A program made the position numbers and the translations under genes. 64,000 nucleotides of DNA, from assembly GCF_016808095.1 (NCBI RefSeq), contig NC_068976.1:5985001-6049000 (forward strand), written 5' to 3'. Position 1 is the stretch's first letter. Each line of letters opens with the position of its first letter. The notes beneath the pieces were generated by a model. The model ran no database searches, was not told where the DNA came from, and saw only the letters and a program-made list of their open reading frames with translations. This DNA comes from Vigna angularis (taxonomy: Eukaryota; Streptophyta; Magnoliopsida; Fabales; Fabaceae). Positions 51,501 through 62,074 of this stretch are shown here, piece after piece.

Positions 51501-54500
51501 CTTAAAAGTGGGCAATTCCACTCTTTTCATCCAGCTTCTCTGAACGTCATCGCGCTCTTCCTCCGGTTCATCTTCCGATTCCTCCTCATCTCCCTCTCGA
51601 CCTCCATTAACGGAACTGCGATTGCCCTCAGAACTCCTCCCTTGGTTCCCTCCTCGTCTCCCAAGGACGTGACCCACGTCTCGAGCCATCCCTCGCATCT
51701 CAGCTCGGAATTCCTCCATCGTTGCTTCCATGGCATCGAACCTTCCCTCCAAGGCACTCACCTTGCTCTCCATCTCGTCTCTTCTTCGATTGTGTTCCGG
51801 CAGGTTGGACCAAATGTTAGGCTTCTTTAATCAAGAAGTCAATAACATGTATGACTCACACAGATCAGACCCACACACAACGAATAACCTCGTCTTATTC
51901 AATGAATTCAAGAATACAATTGTATCGAAAACACCCAAGGAAGCCCAAATCTCCCTCCACTGGACTAAGTTCTAGTAACTCAACAAACAAAGAAAATACA
52001 GAATGCCTCCCGCCCTTTACAACTAACTCTTTATTTATACTCCCCTGTTCCTCTAACTAACTCCTAACTGAACTCTCTGCTTCCCGCCTTTATTCTTTCT
52101 CACATATAATTTTAATCCTCTATCAATGTGGGCATAAGTCTTGAAACTTACATCAGAAATGTGTCATACTTCGGTTGAGTTCAAGCATGGAAACAAGTAT
52201 AAGAAAGGAGTTACATATTTATACTTGTTAACAATGTGATTGTGTATGTTGAATATAGTGAAAATTATATATTAGATTAATCTCCCTTGTGTTAAATACA
52301 CACATAGAATTCTCTATTTATAATAGAAGAAATATGGGCTAAGCCCAAAATACAAATGAGAAATAATAACAAACTAACTAAAAGATAAAAGATATAATAT
52401 ATCTAACACTCCCCCTCAAGCTGGAGCATACAAATTGTATGAACTAAGCTTGGAATAGATGAACTCAGTGTTGAGCTAGATGATTTGTCTTCAAGAGTGT
52501 GAGGCAAACATAGATGGACTAACAACAGCTTGTGAAACTTCAACTTCAAGAGTGGATGAAGGAGAGCAGTGGTGGACAATGACAAACTGTAAGGACTGAT
52601 TCCCAATCAATGATGGATGAGTGACGGGATCAACAGTAGTAGCTGAAAGCTAAGAGCTACAAAACTGCAGGGACTACACTAAATCCTCATCAATGATGGA
52701 TGGGTGACGGGATCAACAGTAGTAGCTGAAATCTACAAAACTGCAGGGACTACACCGATATTTATGTGACTTGCAGTGTCTTGAAAACGTACTCCCCCTT
52801 AGTGTGAAGGGCGGAAATATCACAGTTGTTGGACCACTAAAACAAAACAAAATATTAAGCTACAATGCTGAAACAAAGGCATCAAAGATCCAAAGACATG
52901 TTGGAGATCCAAAATTCTTTGCTGGACAACTCCCAAGTGGTGATACTTAGCAGTGTATCACAAGAAGATCGGGCTAACTCTAGCCCAAGAAGAACTGACG
53001 CAGTTGCGTCTGTCTGAGGCGGTAGCGACTACAGCGGCGGTTGACTGCTATAAAACTATAGGGACTAAATTGCCATCAATGACTGATGGGGTCTGTACTG
53101 GCTGGAAGCGACAAAACTACAGGGACTGCCATCACTAACTGACGAGGTGATGGGGGCCTACAGTTGTTGGAAGCATACGGCGCCTGGACAACGGCATACG
53201 ATGCCGAACAGCGGCAAACAGTGCCGAACAGCGGCAAACAGTGCCGAACAGCGGAAGACAGTGCCGAACAGCGGAAGACGGCGCCTGGACAGCGGAAGAT
53301 GGCGCGGACAGCGGCAGACGGCGCGGACGGCGGCAAACAGTGGCTGGACAGCGACAAACAGTGGCTGTACAGCGAAAAACGGTGCCTGGACCATCAACGG
53401 CGGTTACGAAGACAGACGAAGATGGCAGCAATGGCTGCTCTGAGGTCTGAACAGAGAGAGGGAGGTCCGGCGAGAGCTATGGAGGTGTCGTGGTGAAACT
53501 CCGACACCGGGAAGGCGGCGCGTGCAGAACACGCGCCAGAGATCTGACGGAAAGAGGAGGCGCGTGAAGAGAAGTCTGGTCTTGTCTCCGGCGGGGTTGG
53601 CCGTCGCTCGAGGAGACGCTTCAGATCTACTGGTCACCGGTTGAAACTGTGACGGCGGCCGGCGACCGGCGACAGACTGGCCGGAAAGAAGCGCTGCGTG
53701 GCGGCGCGTGACTGAGAACTGACTCTCGAAACCGGCGTGGTTGGCCGTCGCACGAAGAGACGGTCCAGATCCCCAGGTCACCGGCTAAAACTGCGGTGAT
53801 GGCCGGCGGTGACCGGCGGCGGCGGCGGCAACGGTGGTTGGCCGCGGAAAGTTGCGGCGACAGCGATAGCAGCGACGGCAGCAGAAAGCGGCGATGGTCG
53901 ACGACAGAGGCGACTGGCTGCACTGAGAAGAAGAGAAAATGGACTGCCGACTGAAACTGTAGGGGCTGCCGGCGGCCATGGCGGCCGGCCGCCGGCAGAT
54001 AGCAGAGACCACTAGAAGAGGATCAGAGAACCTGCTCTGATACCATGTTGAATATAGTGAAAATTATATATTAGATTAATCTCCCTTGTGTTAAATACAC
54101 ACATAGGGTTCTCTATTTATAATAGAAGAAATATGGGCTAAGCCCAAAATACAAATGAGAAATAATAACAAACTAACTAAAAGATAAAAGATATAATATA
54201 TCTAACAGTGTAAATAAGGAAATTTTCTATAATACACATTTTGGGATTACGTCTTATAATAGAGTTACTCTTGTATCTCACCCCGTATTCAAATTTTCTC
54301 AAGGGATCAACTCCCCAGCATTTTCACTATAAGTCTTGACAAGGTCCCCAAATTGGATATGTTAGTAAAGGGCAAGGAGCATAAGATATCTTTTTTAGCT
54401 TGAATGAGAGTGTTGAGATTACATAGAGGTTTGAGAAGATAGTACTTTTCCTATCCTTATTTTCTTGTTTACATTTGGTTTTCTTGTTTTCCTAATTAAT

Positions 54501-56237
54501 GCACAAACTTAGCAAGTAATTTAGCCCTCGTGTATATGTACAAGTGTTCTAACCATTCAATAATGCACAAGAAACAATTATTCTTCCCACCTCAAAAATA
54601 TGATTCAACAAGTCCACCTATACACGTTTGACTTTAAACTATTCAGTACTCATTGGAGCAAGCCCAATTTCATGAAAGAATAAAACAAACTATAATTTCC
54701 AACTCTTAAGACAAAGAAGCTATTATTATAGCAATAGATTAATAGAATACCAATATAATTTAGGCCAATGTTATTAACATCTTGAAAGGTATTGTGTGCT
54801 TTGTAATAATTTAATGTTACCATATGATAGGCCCATGGAGAATATTTCAGGCTTAGGAGAGCAGAATAAAAGTCAAGAGAATAGGCCCAAAATATGGAGG
54901 GTCTGTGTGTGGAAATATAGGCAGGGAGGAAAGAATGTTGACGTGGCAAGAGAGAGAAGGAAATGTGAGTGGGGGTGTGCAATTCTGTTATAGGGGGCCG
55001 TTAAGGAGTGGAAAAAAGGGAGGAGAATATCAGGTTGTTTGTGAGCAGAGAGATTCACCCTCTATAGGAGCATTGCTCTGGGGTAGAAGACATACTGTCT
55101 TTCTGCATTTCACCTATATAGTATCAATACAATTTTATACAGTTTCATATTATAATTTTTCTGATTCTCTATTATTGCCTATATCTCTGGATTGTGTGTG
55201 CTGGTCTGCAACACTATATCTTATTTTGGTATTTTAGAAACTAAACAATTTTTTAATAATGTTATCATAAACTTTAAAATTTCATATACTTTCTCCACCA
55301 ACTGAATTATTTCACATGTAGACAGTTCAATATACATACCTTTGCAATCGATATACAACACTGAAAAGTCTGAGGAGTAATATGTAAATCCCACTTCCTA
55401 GCAAGACGAAGGATTGCTTTTGCGGCAGCTAATCTAATATGAGCCTTATCATTCTCACTACATGTAGTAAAAACAACAAAAATTTATAAGCAAGCTTAAC
55501 ACATAAATTTAACACTTCAATGTAGAGAGAGAGAGAGAGAGAGAGAGAAATGACAAAAATAATCAAGAACATAACTTAATTAGTCACTATTCACTACAAG
55601 ACTTCAAAAGGTCTTCTAGATTTTGCAAAACAACAATAATCCACTACTAATTGATCTAACATACAATTTCGAAGTTGATTATTATGAAATCCTTAGTATG
55701 TGAATCTTATTCTACATGAACCAGCTTAACTGTACTAGATTTTAGGATTCTAAAAGATATAATATCGATATTATTAAACAAGAGGGGAACATAATATGAG
55801 GTTGGATAAACACAAAAAGCAAGCCAAGAATAATACCAAAATTTATTTGGTACAACAGCATAAAAGTTCAAGCCTACGACTTTCTCAAGCTACACAAAGC
55901 TCTGGCCGTTATGACTTTCTATATTTGTAAGTAAACAAATTGAAAACAAGAAAGTCTCAGTGATGCTAGCATATGTTTTATAAAAAGGTAATTGAAACCA
56001 AAAAAACATTGGCCTTCAGAAAATGAAGAAGAAAGCATTGTACCCAAAGGTAGTGCATACAAAAGATTGGCCTACAGAAATATAGAAGCTATACCAGGAG
56101 CTAGCAGTTGTATTTACAAAATAACCACTTTCTCGTAGCATTTTTGACAAAATCTCCAACAATCCATTAATATTAAGCTCAACATGACTTCCTTCATAAT
56201 GCAAAGAAATCTTCACCAGAGTTTTCAGCCAATAAAT
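42528..56237 (-). CDS. PDS5: PDS5-type sister chromatid cohesion protein, 3' part (12 exons visible)
   Basis: PDS5 proteins are HEAT-repeat regulators that bind the cohesin ring and control its loading, release and acetylation in the nucleus. Visible exons: 56095-56237, 55340-55457, 48851-48985, 47557-47750, 47308-47455, 47092-47226, 46865-46966, 46289-46741, 43563-43606, 43090-43187, 42639-42709, 42528-42554. They sum to 1668 nt (555 residues) with all phases closing. Diagnostic stretches are WLKTLVKISLHYEGSHVE, AAAKAILRLARKWDLHITPQ, DYPAYVLVFLIHVLSRN and GQILLPSSLYRVSL. The tail is Lys/Arg-rich with nuclear-localisation-like clusters (VKRRK, RTKRK) and ends RRTRRKV. Upstream exons are off the right edge or beyond the 56404-62353 nest; none was recognised from 56238 to 64000. 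I saw no Tudor domain between exons, unlike some plant PDS5 proteins. One intron (48986-55339) is 6.4 kb because of element insertions. Which PDS5 paralogue this is cannot be told. Confidence 0.85.
44430..44760 (+). mobile_element. decayed TRIM-family copy in a PDS5 intron
   Basis: A 110-bp LTR-like end (44648-44757, tgttagaaatctcacatc...) follows a polypurine stretch (gaggaggta). It is the opposite-strand relative of the LTRs at 5626-5748 and 23187-23305. The other LTR is only partly recognisable (about 44495-44545). Confidence 0.5.
45201..45540. repeat. duplicated 110-bp block with AT and GT microsatellites
   Basis: A block containing acaatagacaagggggccaa occurs at about 45201-45308 and again at 45371-45482. 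The copies are separated by an (AT)n tract (about 45319-45372), and the second copy is followed by AT then GT repeats (to about 45541). The arrangement suggests duplication through the microsatellite. PDS5 intron. Confidence 0.8.
49320..50262 (-). mobile_element. copia remnant in the large PDS5 intron
   Basis: On the minus strand about 49440-49530 reads ANIFTKGLLLGRF, stop, DFVGKLGMINIY, the usual C-terminal RNase H end of plant copia polyproteins, here with an in-frame stop. Related LTR-like starts (gttgtaaata...) lie at about 50262 and 49412 reading leftward. Most of the body is missing. Confidence 0.5.
50333..51773 (-). pseudogene. gypsy-type gag-protease remnant
   Basis: The gag frame runs 51773-50937 (278 codons). 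It has a coiled N-terminal segment and the retrotransposon gag core (WMKRVELPTFKGTDPMGWI, ...YWFRFWQKK). The reading then shifts frame to 51018-50674, with half of a zinc knuckle (CCFHCGG). It passes a stop into 50671-50333, which carries the retropepsin motif VVLIDSGASHNFIS. The protein is broken at both junctions and truncated soon after the protease. Such elements mobilise via an RNA intermediate; this copy cannot. Confidence 0.75.
50333..52125 (-). mobile_element. truncated gypsy-type retroelement with one LTR in the large PDS5 intron
   Basis: The presumed 5' LTR starts at 51815 (tgttaggcttcttt) and extends to about 52125. It is followed inward by the motif ggcaggttggaccaa, shared with the element at 56404-62353 and presumably the primer site. 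Gag and protease remnants follow on the minus strand. No second LTR was found on the left, so the 3' part including polymerase and integrase is lost. Confidence 0.65.
52247..54207 (-). mobile_element. young non-autonomous copia-derived LTR element (2 kb) in a PDS5 intron
   Basis: Two 162-bp LTRs (52247-52408 and 54046-54207) differ at only about two positions by eye and are flanked by the target duplication gtgta (52242-52246, 54208-54212). On the minus strand the 5' LTR is followed by a perfect tRNA-Met primer site (complement gctctgatacca, 54034-54045). A polypurine tract (complement ctccccctcaag) precedes the 3' LTR. The interior encodes no polymerase. It has a CGG-rich half (about 53160-54030) with tandem gccgaacagcgg-type units, and a duplicated block containing gacgggatcaacagtagtag (about 52623 and 52708). 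Confidence 0.9.
53205..53400. repeat. GC-rich minisatellite inside the non-autonomous LTR element
   Basis: Imperfect units of about 18-20 bp built on cagtgccgaacagcggaa and gcgcggacagcggcag are repeated about ten times. The many frames over it (both strands) are by-products of the periodicity and are not genes. Confidence 0.75.
55525..55549. repeat. (GA)n microsatellite
   Basis: About twelve GA units in the PDS5 intron next to the 55340-55457 exon. Confidence 0.9.
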
Positions 56238-56939
56238 CTGCAAAATCAAGGTCATGAAACTAAACAAATTACCCTGCCATCATGGAATGTGTTAAAAATC
56301 ATATTTTTTATGTAAATAGTGATTCTTTGAAACATTGTATAACTATTTTTTTTTGGAATTCAGAGTACTTTAATTATTCTCTCATCATAAATAACTATGG
56401 ATATGTTAGGTTCCTAATTTGGGAACCTAACCAAGAACTCTCTTTCTCACCAAAAGACACAAGAAAGATAGGAAAAACTGAATATTATTCATAGAAAGAA
56501 TGTTCTGTACAACTGAATACAGAAGCTTAACCCTCTTCAACGGTCAATACCTGTCAACAAAGATCTCTCCAAAAGTTCCTTCTAACTATCCAAACAATCT
56601 ATTTATACAGTTCCTCTACCTTCTATCCTAATCTCATTTCCCATTATATCCTTATATCCCCAAAAACCCTATATCCTAACATTACACCCCGCTTCAGAAC
56701 AACCTTGTCCTCAAGGTTGGAAACGAAAAACTTGATCTCTTGGCTCCTCTTTATAATCTTGTTATTCTAGGAAGGGAACCCACTGATTATGCCCTCCAAT
56801 TCAAATCAGGAGGCTTGGGTGGTGGTCGAGATGAAATACAGAATTTATGGGATGCCCTCCAATTCCAGTCAGGAAGCTTGGGTGGTGGTCGAGATGAGAT
56901 ACAGACTTTATAGGACCCGTTTCGTGTCTGCATTATTTC

Positions 56940-57240
56940 CTTGAAAGCGAGGAGCTTCTTATCCTTCCCTATAAAATAACTTCTTCTACCGTTGGGGTCT
57001 CTTCTTCCTATCTTTATACCATTCGGCTTTCTTCTCCCCATCTTTATACCGTTCGGTTTGCTTTCCCACGCTTTTCGACCGTTCGGTTTTCTTCTCCCTG
57101 TCTTTATACCGCTCGGCCTGCTTTCCCATGCTTTTCTACCGTTCGGTTTTCTTCTTCCTATCTTTATACAACTTGACTTGCTTTCCCATGCTTCTCTACC
57201 TTTCGGTTCCTCCCCCCTGATTTCAACCGTTCGGCTATCG
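56940..57240 (-). repeat. minisatellite encoding Lys/Arg-rich repeats in the outer element
   Basis: Units of about 63-66 bp with the core accgttcggttttcttct and gctttcccatgctttt repeat four to five times. On the minus strand they can be read as repeated GRRKPNGRKAWESK units, within a 170-codon frame at 56787-57299 that runs into the copia LTR. Whether this is coding or incidental is unclear. Confidence 0.65.
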
Positions 57241-57244
57241 TTCC

Positions 57245-60200
57245 TGTGAGAAATAGAGAAGATTGGGAGAAAATATCCCTTGTGTTTTTGACTACACATA
57301 GGGTAGTTTATTTATATTGTAAGATATGGGCCAATGCCCTTAATACAGAATAGACTAAGCCCAAATAACAGAAACACACATCTTAACATCTAACACTCCC
57401 CCTCAAGCTGGAGCATATAAATCATATGTTCCAAGCTTGTTACAAAGATAATCAACTCTAGGTCCTCGTAAGGACTTAGTGAATATGTCTGCCAACTGGT
57501 TGCTTGAGTTAACAAACTCAGTCTTGAAATGACAATCAACTTCAATGTGTTTGGTTCTCTCATGGAAGACAGGGTTAGAGCTAATATGGAGAGCAGCTTG
57601 ATTATCACATATAAGTATCATGTGAGTGACATCTCCAAATTTCAATTCACTAAGCAATTGTTTAAGCCACACAAGCTCGCAAGTAGCTGATGCCATAGCT
57701 CTATATTCTGCTTCTCCACTCGACCTTGCCACAACACTTTGCTTCTTACTTTTCCAAGATATCAAGTTGCTACCAATAGAGACACAATATCAAGAAGTAG
57801 ACCTCCTATCAGAAGGGGAACCAACCCAATCAGCATCTGAATAGCAAACGATTTTTGTATCGTTGTTAGGGCCATATAGCAAACCTTTTCCAGGTGATCT
57901 TTTAATATACTTCAGTATACGAAAACCTGCATCCCAATGGTCTTCACATGGGGAGTTTAGAAATTGACTCACCACACTAACTGCGAAGGAAATGTCAGGA
58001 CGCGTAACAGTAAGATGGTTTAATTTACCAACTAGTCTTCTGTACCGTTCAGGATCTGAGAAAGGCTCCCCCTGATTTGGGAGGAGTTTGATGTTAGGGT
58101 CCATAGGTGTCTCAACAGATTTACAGTTCATTAACCCTGTTTCCTCTAAGATGTCTAACGCATACTTCCTCTGAGATATGACAATACCATCATTGGATTG
58201 TGCTACTTCAATACCCAAAAAGTACCGGAGTTTGCCAAGATCTTTGGTTTGAAAATGATGACAAAGGTGTTGTTTCATCTGAGAGATGCCAAGATAGTCG
58301 CTTCCTGTGAGAACAATATCATCGACATACACTATTAAGTAGATACATCCAGCACTCGAGTGGCGATAGAACACTGAATGATCCGCTTCACTGCGAGACA
58401 TACCAAATTGTTGAACAACACAACTGAATTTACCAAACCAGGCCCGAGGAGACTGTTTTAGGCCATATAAGGATTTGCAAAGACGACATACCAATCCAGA
58501 TGACTCCCCCTGAGCAACAAAGCCAGGCGGTTGCTCCATATAAATTTCTTCCTGCAAATCACCATTGAGGAAAGCATTTTTGACATCAAGTTGGTAAAGA
58601 GGCCATTGTCGAAGAGCGGCCATGGCAATGAATAGGCGAACAGAGGTCATTTTTGCCACTGGAGAAAAAGTATCACCATAATCCAAACCAAAAATCTGTG
58701 TGTAGCCTTTGGCAACCAGTCGAGCTTTCAGACGATCAATGGTGCCATCAGGACCAACCTTGATAGCATACACCCACCTGCAACCAACAACAGACTTTCC
58801 AGATGGTAATTGGACAAGCTCCCAAGTTCCACTTTCCTGTAAAGCACTTAATTCATCCATCATAGCTTGACGCCAACCAGGATGAGTTAAGGCATCACCC
58901 ACAGATTTGGGAATTGACACAGAAGAAATGGATGAGAGACAAGTATAAAAAGATGGAGATAATCTGTGGTAATTAAGAACAGTATAATGGGGGGAAGGGT
59001 TACGGGTAGAGCGTATACCTTTACGGAGGGCAATAGGCAAGTCAGACTCAGTTGCTGGAGCCGGAGGAGACACATGAGGCGGCCCCGGAAGTGAGTCATG
59101 AGGGAGACAATTACGGCGACTATAAACTTGAAGGGGTGGAGGTGAAGGATGATCCTGTGGTGAATGAGAGTCTAAAGAAGGAGGAGACAAAATGGGTGGA
59201 GCATCACTAGGAGGATCACAGATAAGAGGAATATCAACAGTAACAGGGAGAGGTACAAAACTAGAAGATAGATGTGAAAAGTAAAAAGAAGACTCATCAA
59301 AAGTGACATCAGCAGAGATAAAATGATGATTGAGGGAAGGGGAAAAACACTTATAGCCCTTTTGTGACCGTGGAAATCCTAAGAAGACACATTTGGGAGA
59401 CCTAGGAGATAACTTATCAAGACCAGGACTAAAATCATGAACAAAACATGTAGACCCAAAAACTCGAAGAGGTAATGGATGTAGAGGGTCTTGAGGAAAT
59501 AAGATAGAATGAGGGATTTTGTTATCTAGGACAGAAGATGGCATGCGGTTGATAAGATAGCATGCTGTGAGAACTGCATCACCCGAAAAACGTGAGGGTA
59601 CTTGACCATGAATCAGAAGTGTACGAGTTGTTTCAATAAGGTGTCTATTCTTGCGCTCAGCCACCCCATTTTGTTGAGGGGTATAAGCACATGAGGTTTG
59701 GTGAAGAATGCCATGAGAAGCCATAAACTGTTTAAACGGTTGAGAAAGGTATTCACGGCCATTATCACTACGTAAATTTCGAATAGACACCCCAAACTGT
59801 GTTTTTATTTCATTGAAAAAAGATTGGAAAATAGAAAACAACTCAGAACGATTCTTCATTAAAAACAACCAAGTACATCTGGAATAGTCATCAATAAAGG
59901 TAACAAAATACTGAAAACCTAAAATGGACTTAACACGACTAGGTCCCCAAATGTCAGAATGAACCAATGAAAAGGGGGACGACGCCCGTTGTGAGACACT
60001 ACGAGGAAAGGAACTACGAGTATGCTTCCCTAACTGACAAGACTCACACGACAAACTTGATAATGTGGACAACCGCGGGACAAGTTGTTGTAGTTTGGCA
60101 AGACTAGGATGACCGAACTGAGCATGAAGAAGGGATGGTGACTCCATGACTACGCCAACATGTGGAGAAGGGCGGAAATGATAAAGGCCATGAGACTCAC

Positions 60201-60765
60201 ATCCTGTGCCAATCATGTGTTTCGAACTCCGGTCCTGCAACCAAACAGAATCTTTAGTAAAGGAAATAACACAATTAAGAGTACGAGTTAAACGACTAAT
60301 GGAAGCAACGACCACAGATCCAGACAGAGGGCGAGGAGGTGATCACGGCAGTGCTGATCGGCGGCGGAAAGCTCCGGCAACGCGCCGGCACGCGCGGCGG
60401 CAGCGGTGAATCGTGCGGCGGCGCGTGGAGGCGCGTGGGTGGTCCGTTCGCCGCGATCTTCGTACCACGGTGGTCGCCCGGCCGAGGCGATTCCGATGGT
60501 GTGGTCGCCGGTCGATTCTGGAACTCCGGCGGCGGGTGCGGCGAATGACAGCGGCAGTGATGGGTGCCGGAGACCGTGGAGTTGACTGGAACTATTCCTG
60601 TGCTCTAGATACCAAGTGAGAAATAGAGAAGATTGGGAGAAAATATCCCTTGTGTTTTTTACTAGACATAGGGTAGTTTATTTATATTGTAAGATATGGG
60701 CCAATGCCCTTAATACAGAATAGACTAAGCCCAAATAACAGAAACACACATCTTAACATCTAACA
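57245..60765 (-). mobile_element. copia-type LTR retrotransposon lacking gag, nested in the outer element
   Basis: Two 151-bp LTRs (57245-57395 and 60615-60765) are nearly identical (about three differences by eye) and flanked by the duplication gttcc (57240-57244, 60766-60770). On the minus strand a primer-site-like sequence (tggtatctagagc) follows the 5' LTR, and a polypurine tract (complement ctccccctcaag) precedes the 3' LTR. The pol frame occupies most of the interior. In place of gag and protease lies a CGG-rich segment (about 60316-60614). Confidence 0.93.
57403..60315 (-). pseudogene. copia pol (integrase, reverse transcriptase, RNase H) with one in-frame stop
   Basis: The frame runs 841 codons from 60315 to a TGA at 57790-57792, then continues in the same frame to 57403. 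Domains in order: GAG-pre-integrase zinc motif (HAQFGHPS ... CESCQLGKH, about 64-98); integrase core (HSDIWGPSRV, DDYSRCTW, QQNGVAERKNRH, about 118-225); reverse transcriptase (QLDVKNAFLNGDLQEE, YVDDIVLTGSD, about 490-700); and RNase H after the stop ([21 protein letters not shown]). The stop sits just before the RNase H block, where relatives have a Gly codon, so a single substitution is the likely cause. Gag and the protease Asp-Ser-Gly motif are missing upstream. It copies element RNA into DNA and integrates it in intact relatives. Confidence 0.9.
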
Positions 60766-60769
60766 GTTC

Positions 60770-61320
60770 CCTTCAACTGTTCGGGCTCCAATAACCTCTT
60801 CTACTGTTCGGCTCAATTCTCACTATCTTTATACCGTTCGGCTCTCTTCCCACTATATTTATACCGTTCGGCTCTTTATCTATCAAACCGTGCAGCTTCA
60901 TCGCTTTTGGCTGAATAGGGCCTCCAGCCGAGAGAGTGGACAACTCCGTCTGCTTCAGGTCTAATTCTATTTCGGACCGCTCGGCAACCTCACCTGGGAT
61001 ATTGCGCTTGACCTCGGACCACTCGACAACCCTCGATCGGCCTGTGTTATTGCGATCGGCCTCGCACTGTGTCCACTGATCGCTCGTTCGTCCCCAAGAC
61101 GACTGGTCTTCTATGTCCTCGGACCGCTCGGCAACTCTCGATCGGCTTGAGTTATAGCGATCGGCCTCGGACTGTGTCCACTGACCGCTCGTTCGTCCCC
61201 AAGTCGACTGGTCTTCTATTTCGTCTGACCGCTCGGCAACTCTCGATCGGCCTGTGTTATAGCGATCAGCCTCGCTCTATTCGGCTAATCCCGATCAGTC
61301 TGGTCTACAGCACTTGGCCT
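60770..61320. repeat. CGGTCGG-type minisatellite in the outer element
   Basis: A unit of about 108 bp containing ctcggcaactctcgatcgg and cactgaccgctcgttcgtcc recurs about three times with variation. The CCGTTCGG word also occurs on the far side of the copia insertion (56940-57240), so both blocks were one region before the insertion. Confidence 0.7.
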
Positions 61321-62074
61321 CGTACCGCTCGGTAACCGCTTCTCGCGTTCGTCCCCCAGATGACTCGTCTTCTATCCCGCTCCCTTTCCTTACCTTTTCG
61401 CCTCCCTGCACGTACTCTTCCCCCGTCCCCATCTGTTTCGATGCCGCCAAACACTCAACAATGGTTCCAAACCTTATCACCAGGGCTTCCTTCAAGCCAT
61501 CCCAGGAACGATTCTTGGCTTTCTCCTTCCAGGCTCTGAACCAGTAGCCCGCGCTGCCCTCCATGCTTATGTCCGCGAACCGCACTTTCTCCTCCTCCGC
61601 TACTCCTTGAAGCTCGAAAACCCTCTCCGCCCTATTGATCCAGTTTAACGGGTCCAGCCCTTCGAAAGCGGTTAATTCAACCCTTTTCCGCCATTGATTC
61701 TGCACCTCCTGGTGATCGCCACCGTGATTGTGGGTTTGGGTCCCACCGTAATCGCCACCCACTCTCCCTCCAATATCCTCCTCGCACCGTCGCTGGTTCC
61801 CTTTGACGGAAGCCTGTCGCTGGTTCCCGTTTACGGAAGCCTGACTTCCACCTGATTGTTCGTCGTTGTTGTGAGCCCGCACCCCCATCATCCTCATTAT
61901 TTCTTGCAAATCTTGGCGTATTGCAGCATAATTTTGGCGTATTGCAGCATAATCTTGGCGTATTGCTGCATAATCTGGTCGTAGCTCCCATGTCTGCGCC
62001 TTCATTCTATCAACCGCAATTTCCTTCACCCGCACACGATTCCGGCGGCGTCTCAATCCGGCAGGTTGGACCAA
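61295..62074 (-). CDS. retroelement gag-like protein
   Basis: The 259-codon frame starts just inside the 5' LTR of the outer element. It has a short heptad-like tandem repeat (DYAAIRQ three times, about residues 38-58), a Gly/Asn/Gln-rich linker, then the plant gypsy gag core (QWRKRVELTAFEGLDPLNWI, SAGYWFRAWKEK). It breaks off within the gag core near 61420, then reads into unrelated CGGTCGG-rich sequence. No zinc knuckle or protease follows. Gag forms the particle that packages element RNA; whether this copy is expressed is unknown. Confidence 0.6.
   Translation of the reverse strand: MVQPAGLRRRRNRVRVKEIAVDRMKAQTWELRPDYAAIRQDYAAIRQNYAAIRQDLQEIMRMMGVRAHNNDEQSGGSQASVNGNQRQASVKGNQRRCEEDIGGRVGGDYGGTQTHNHGGDHQEVQNQWRKRVELTAFEGLDPLNWINRAERVFELQGVAEEEKVRFADISMEGSAGYWFRAWKEKAKNRSWDGLKEALVIRFGTIVECLAASKQMGTGEEYVQGGEKVRKGSGIEDESSGGRTREAVTERYEAKCCRPD

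Noticed and set aside
53205..53400. Possible CRISPR-like regular repeat
   Set aside because: Units are contiguous and degenerate, without unique spacers, and lie inside an LTR element of a plant genome.
53076..54015. Many frames on both strands in GC-rich DNA
   Set aside because: They come from a minisatellite and CGG-rich element sequence with few stop codons; none has a family motif.
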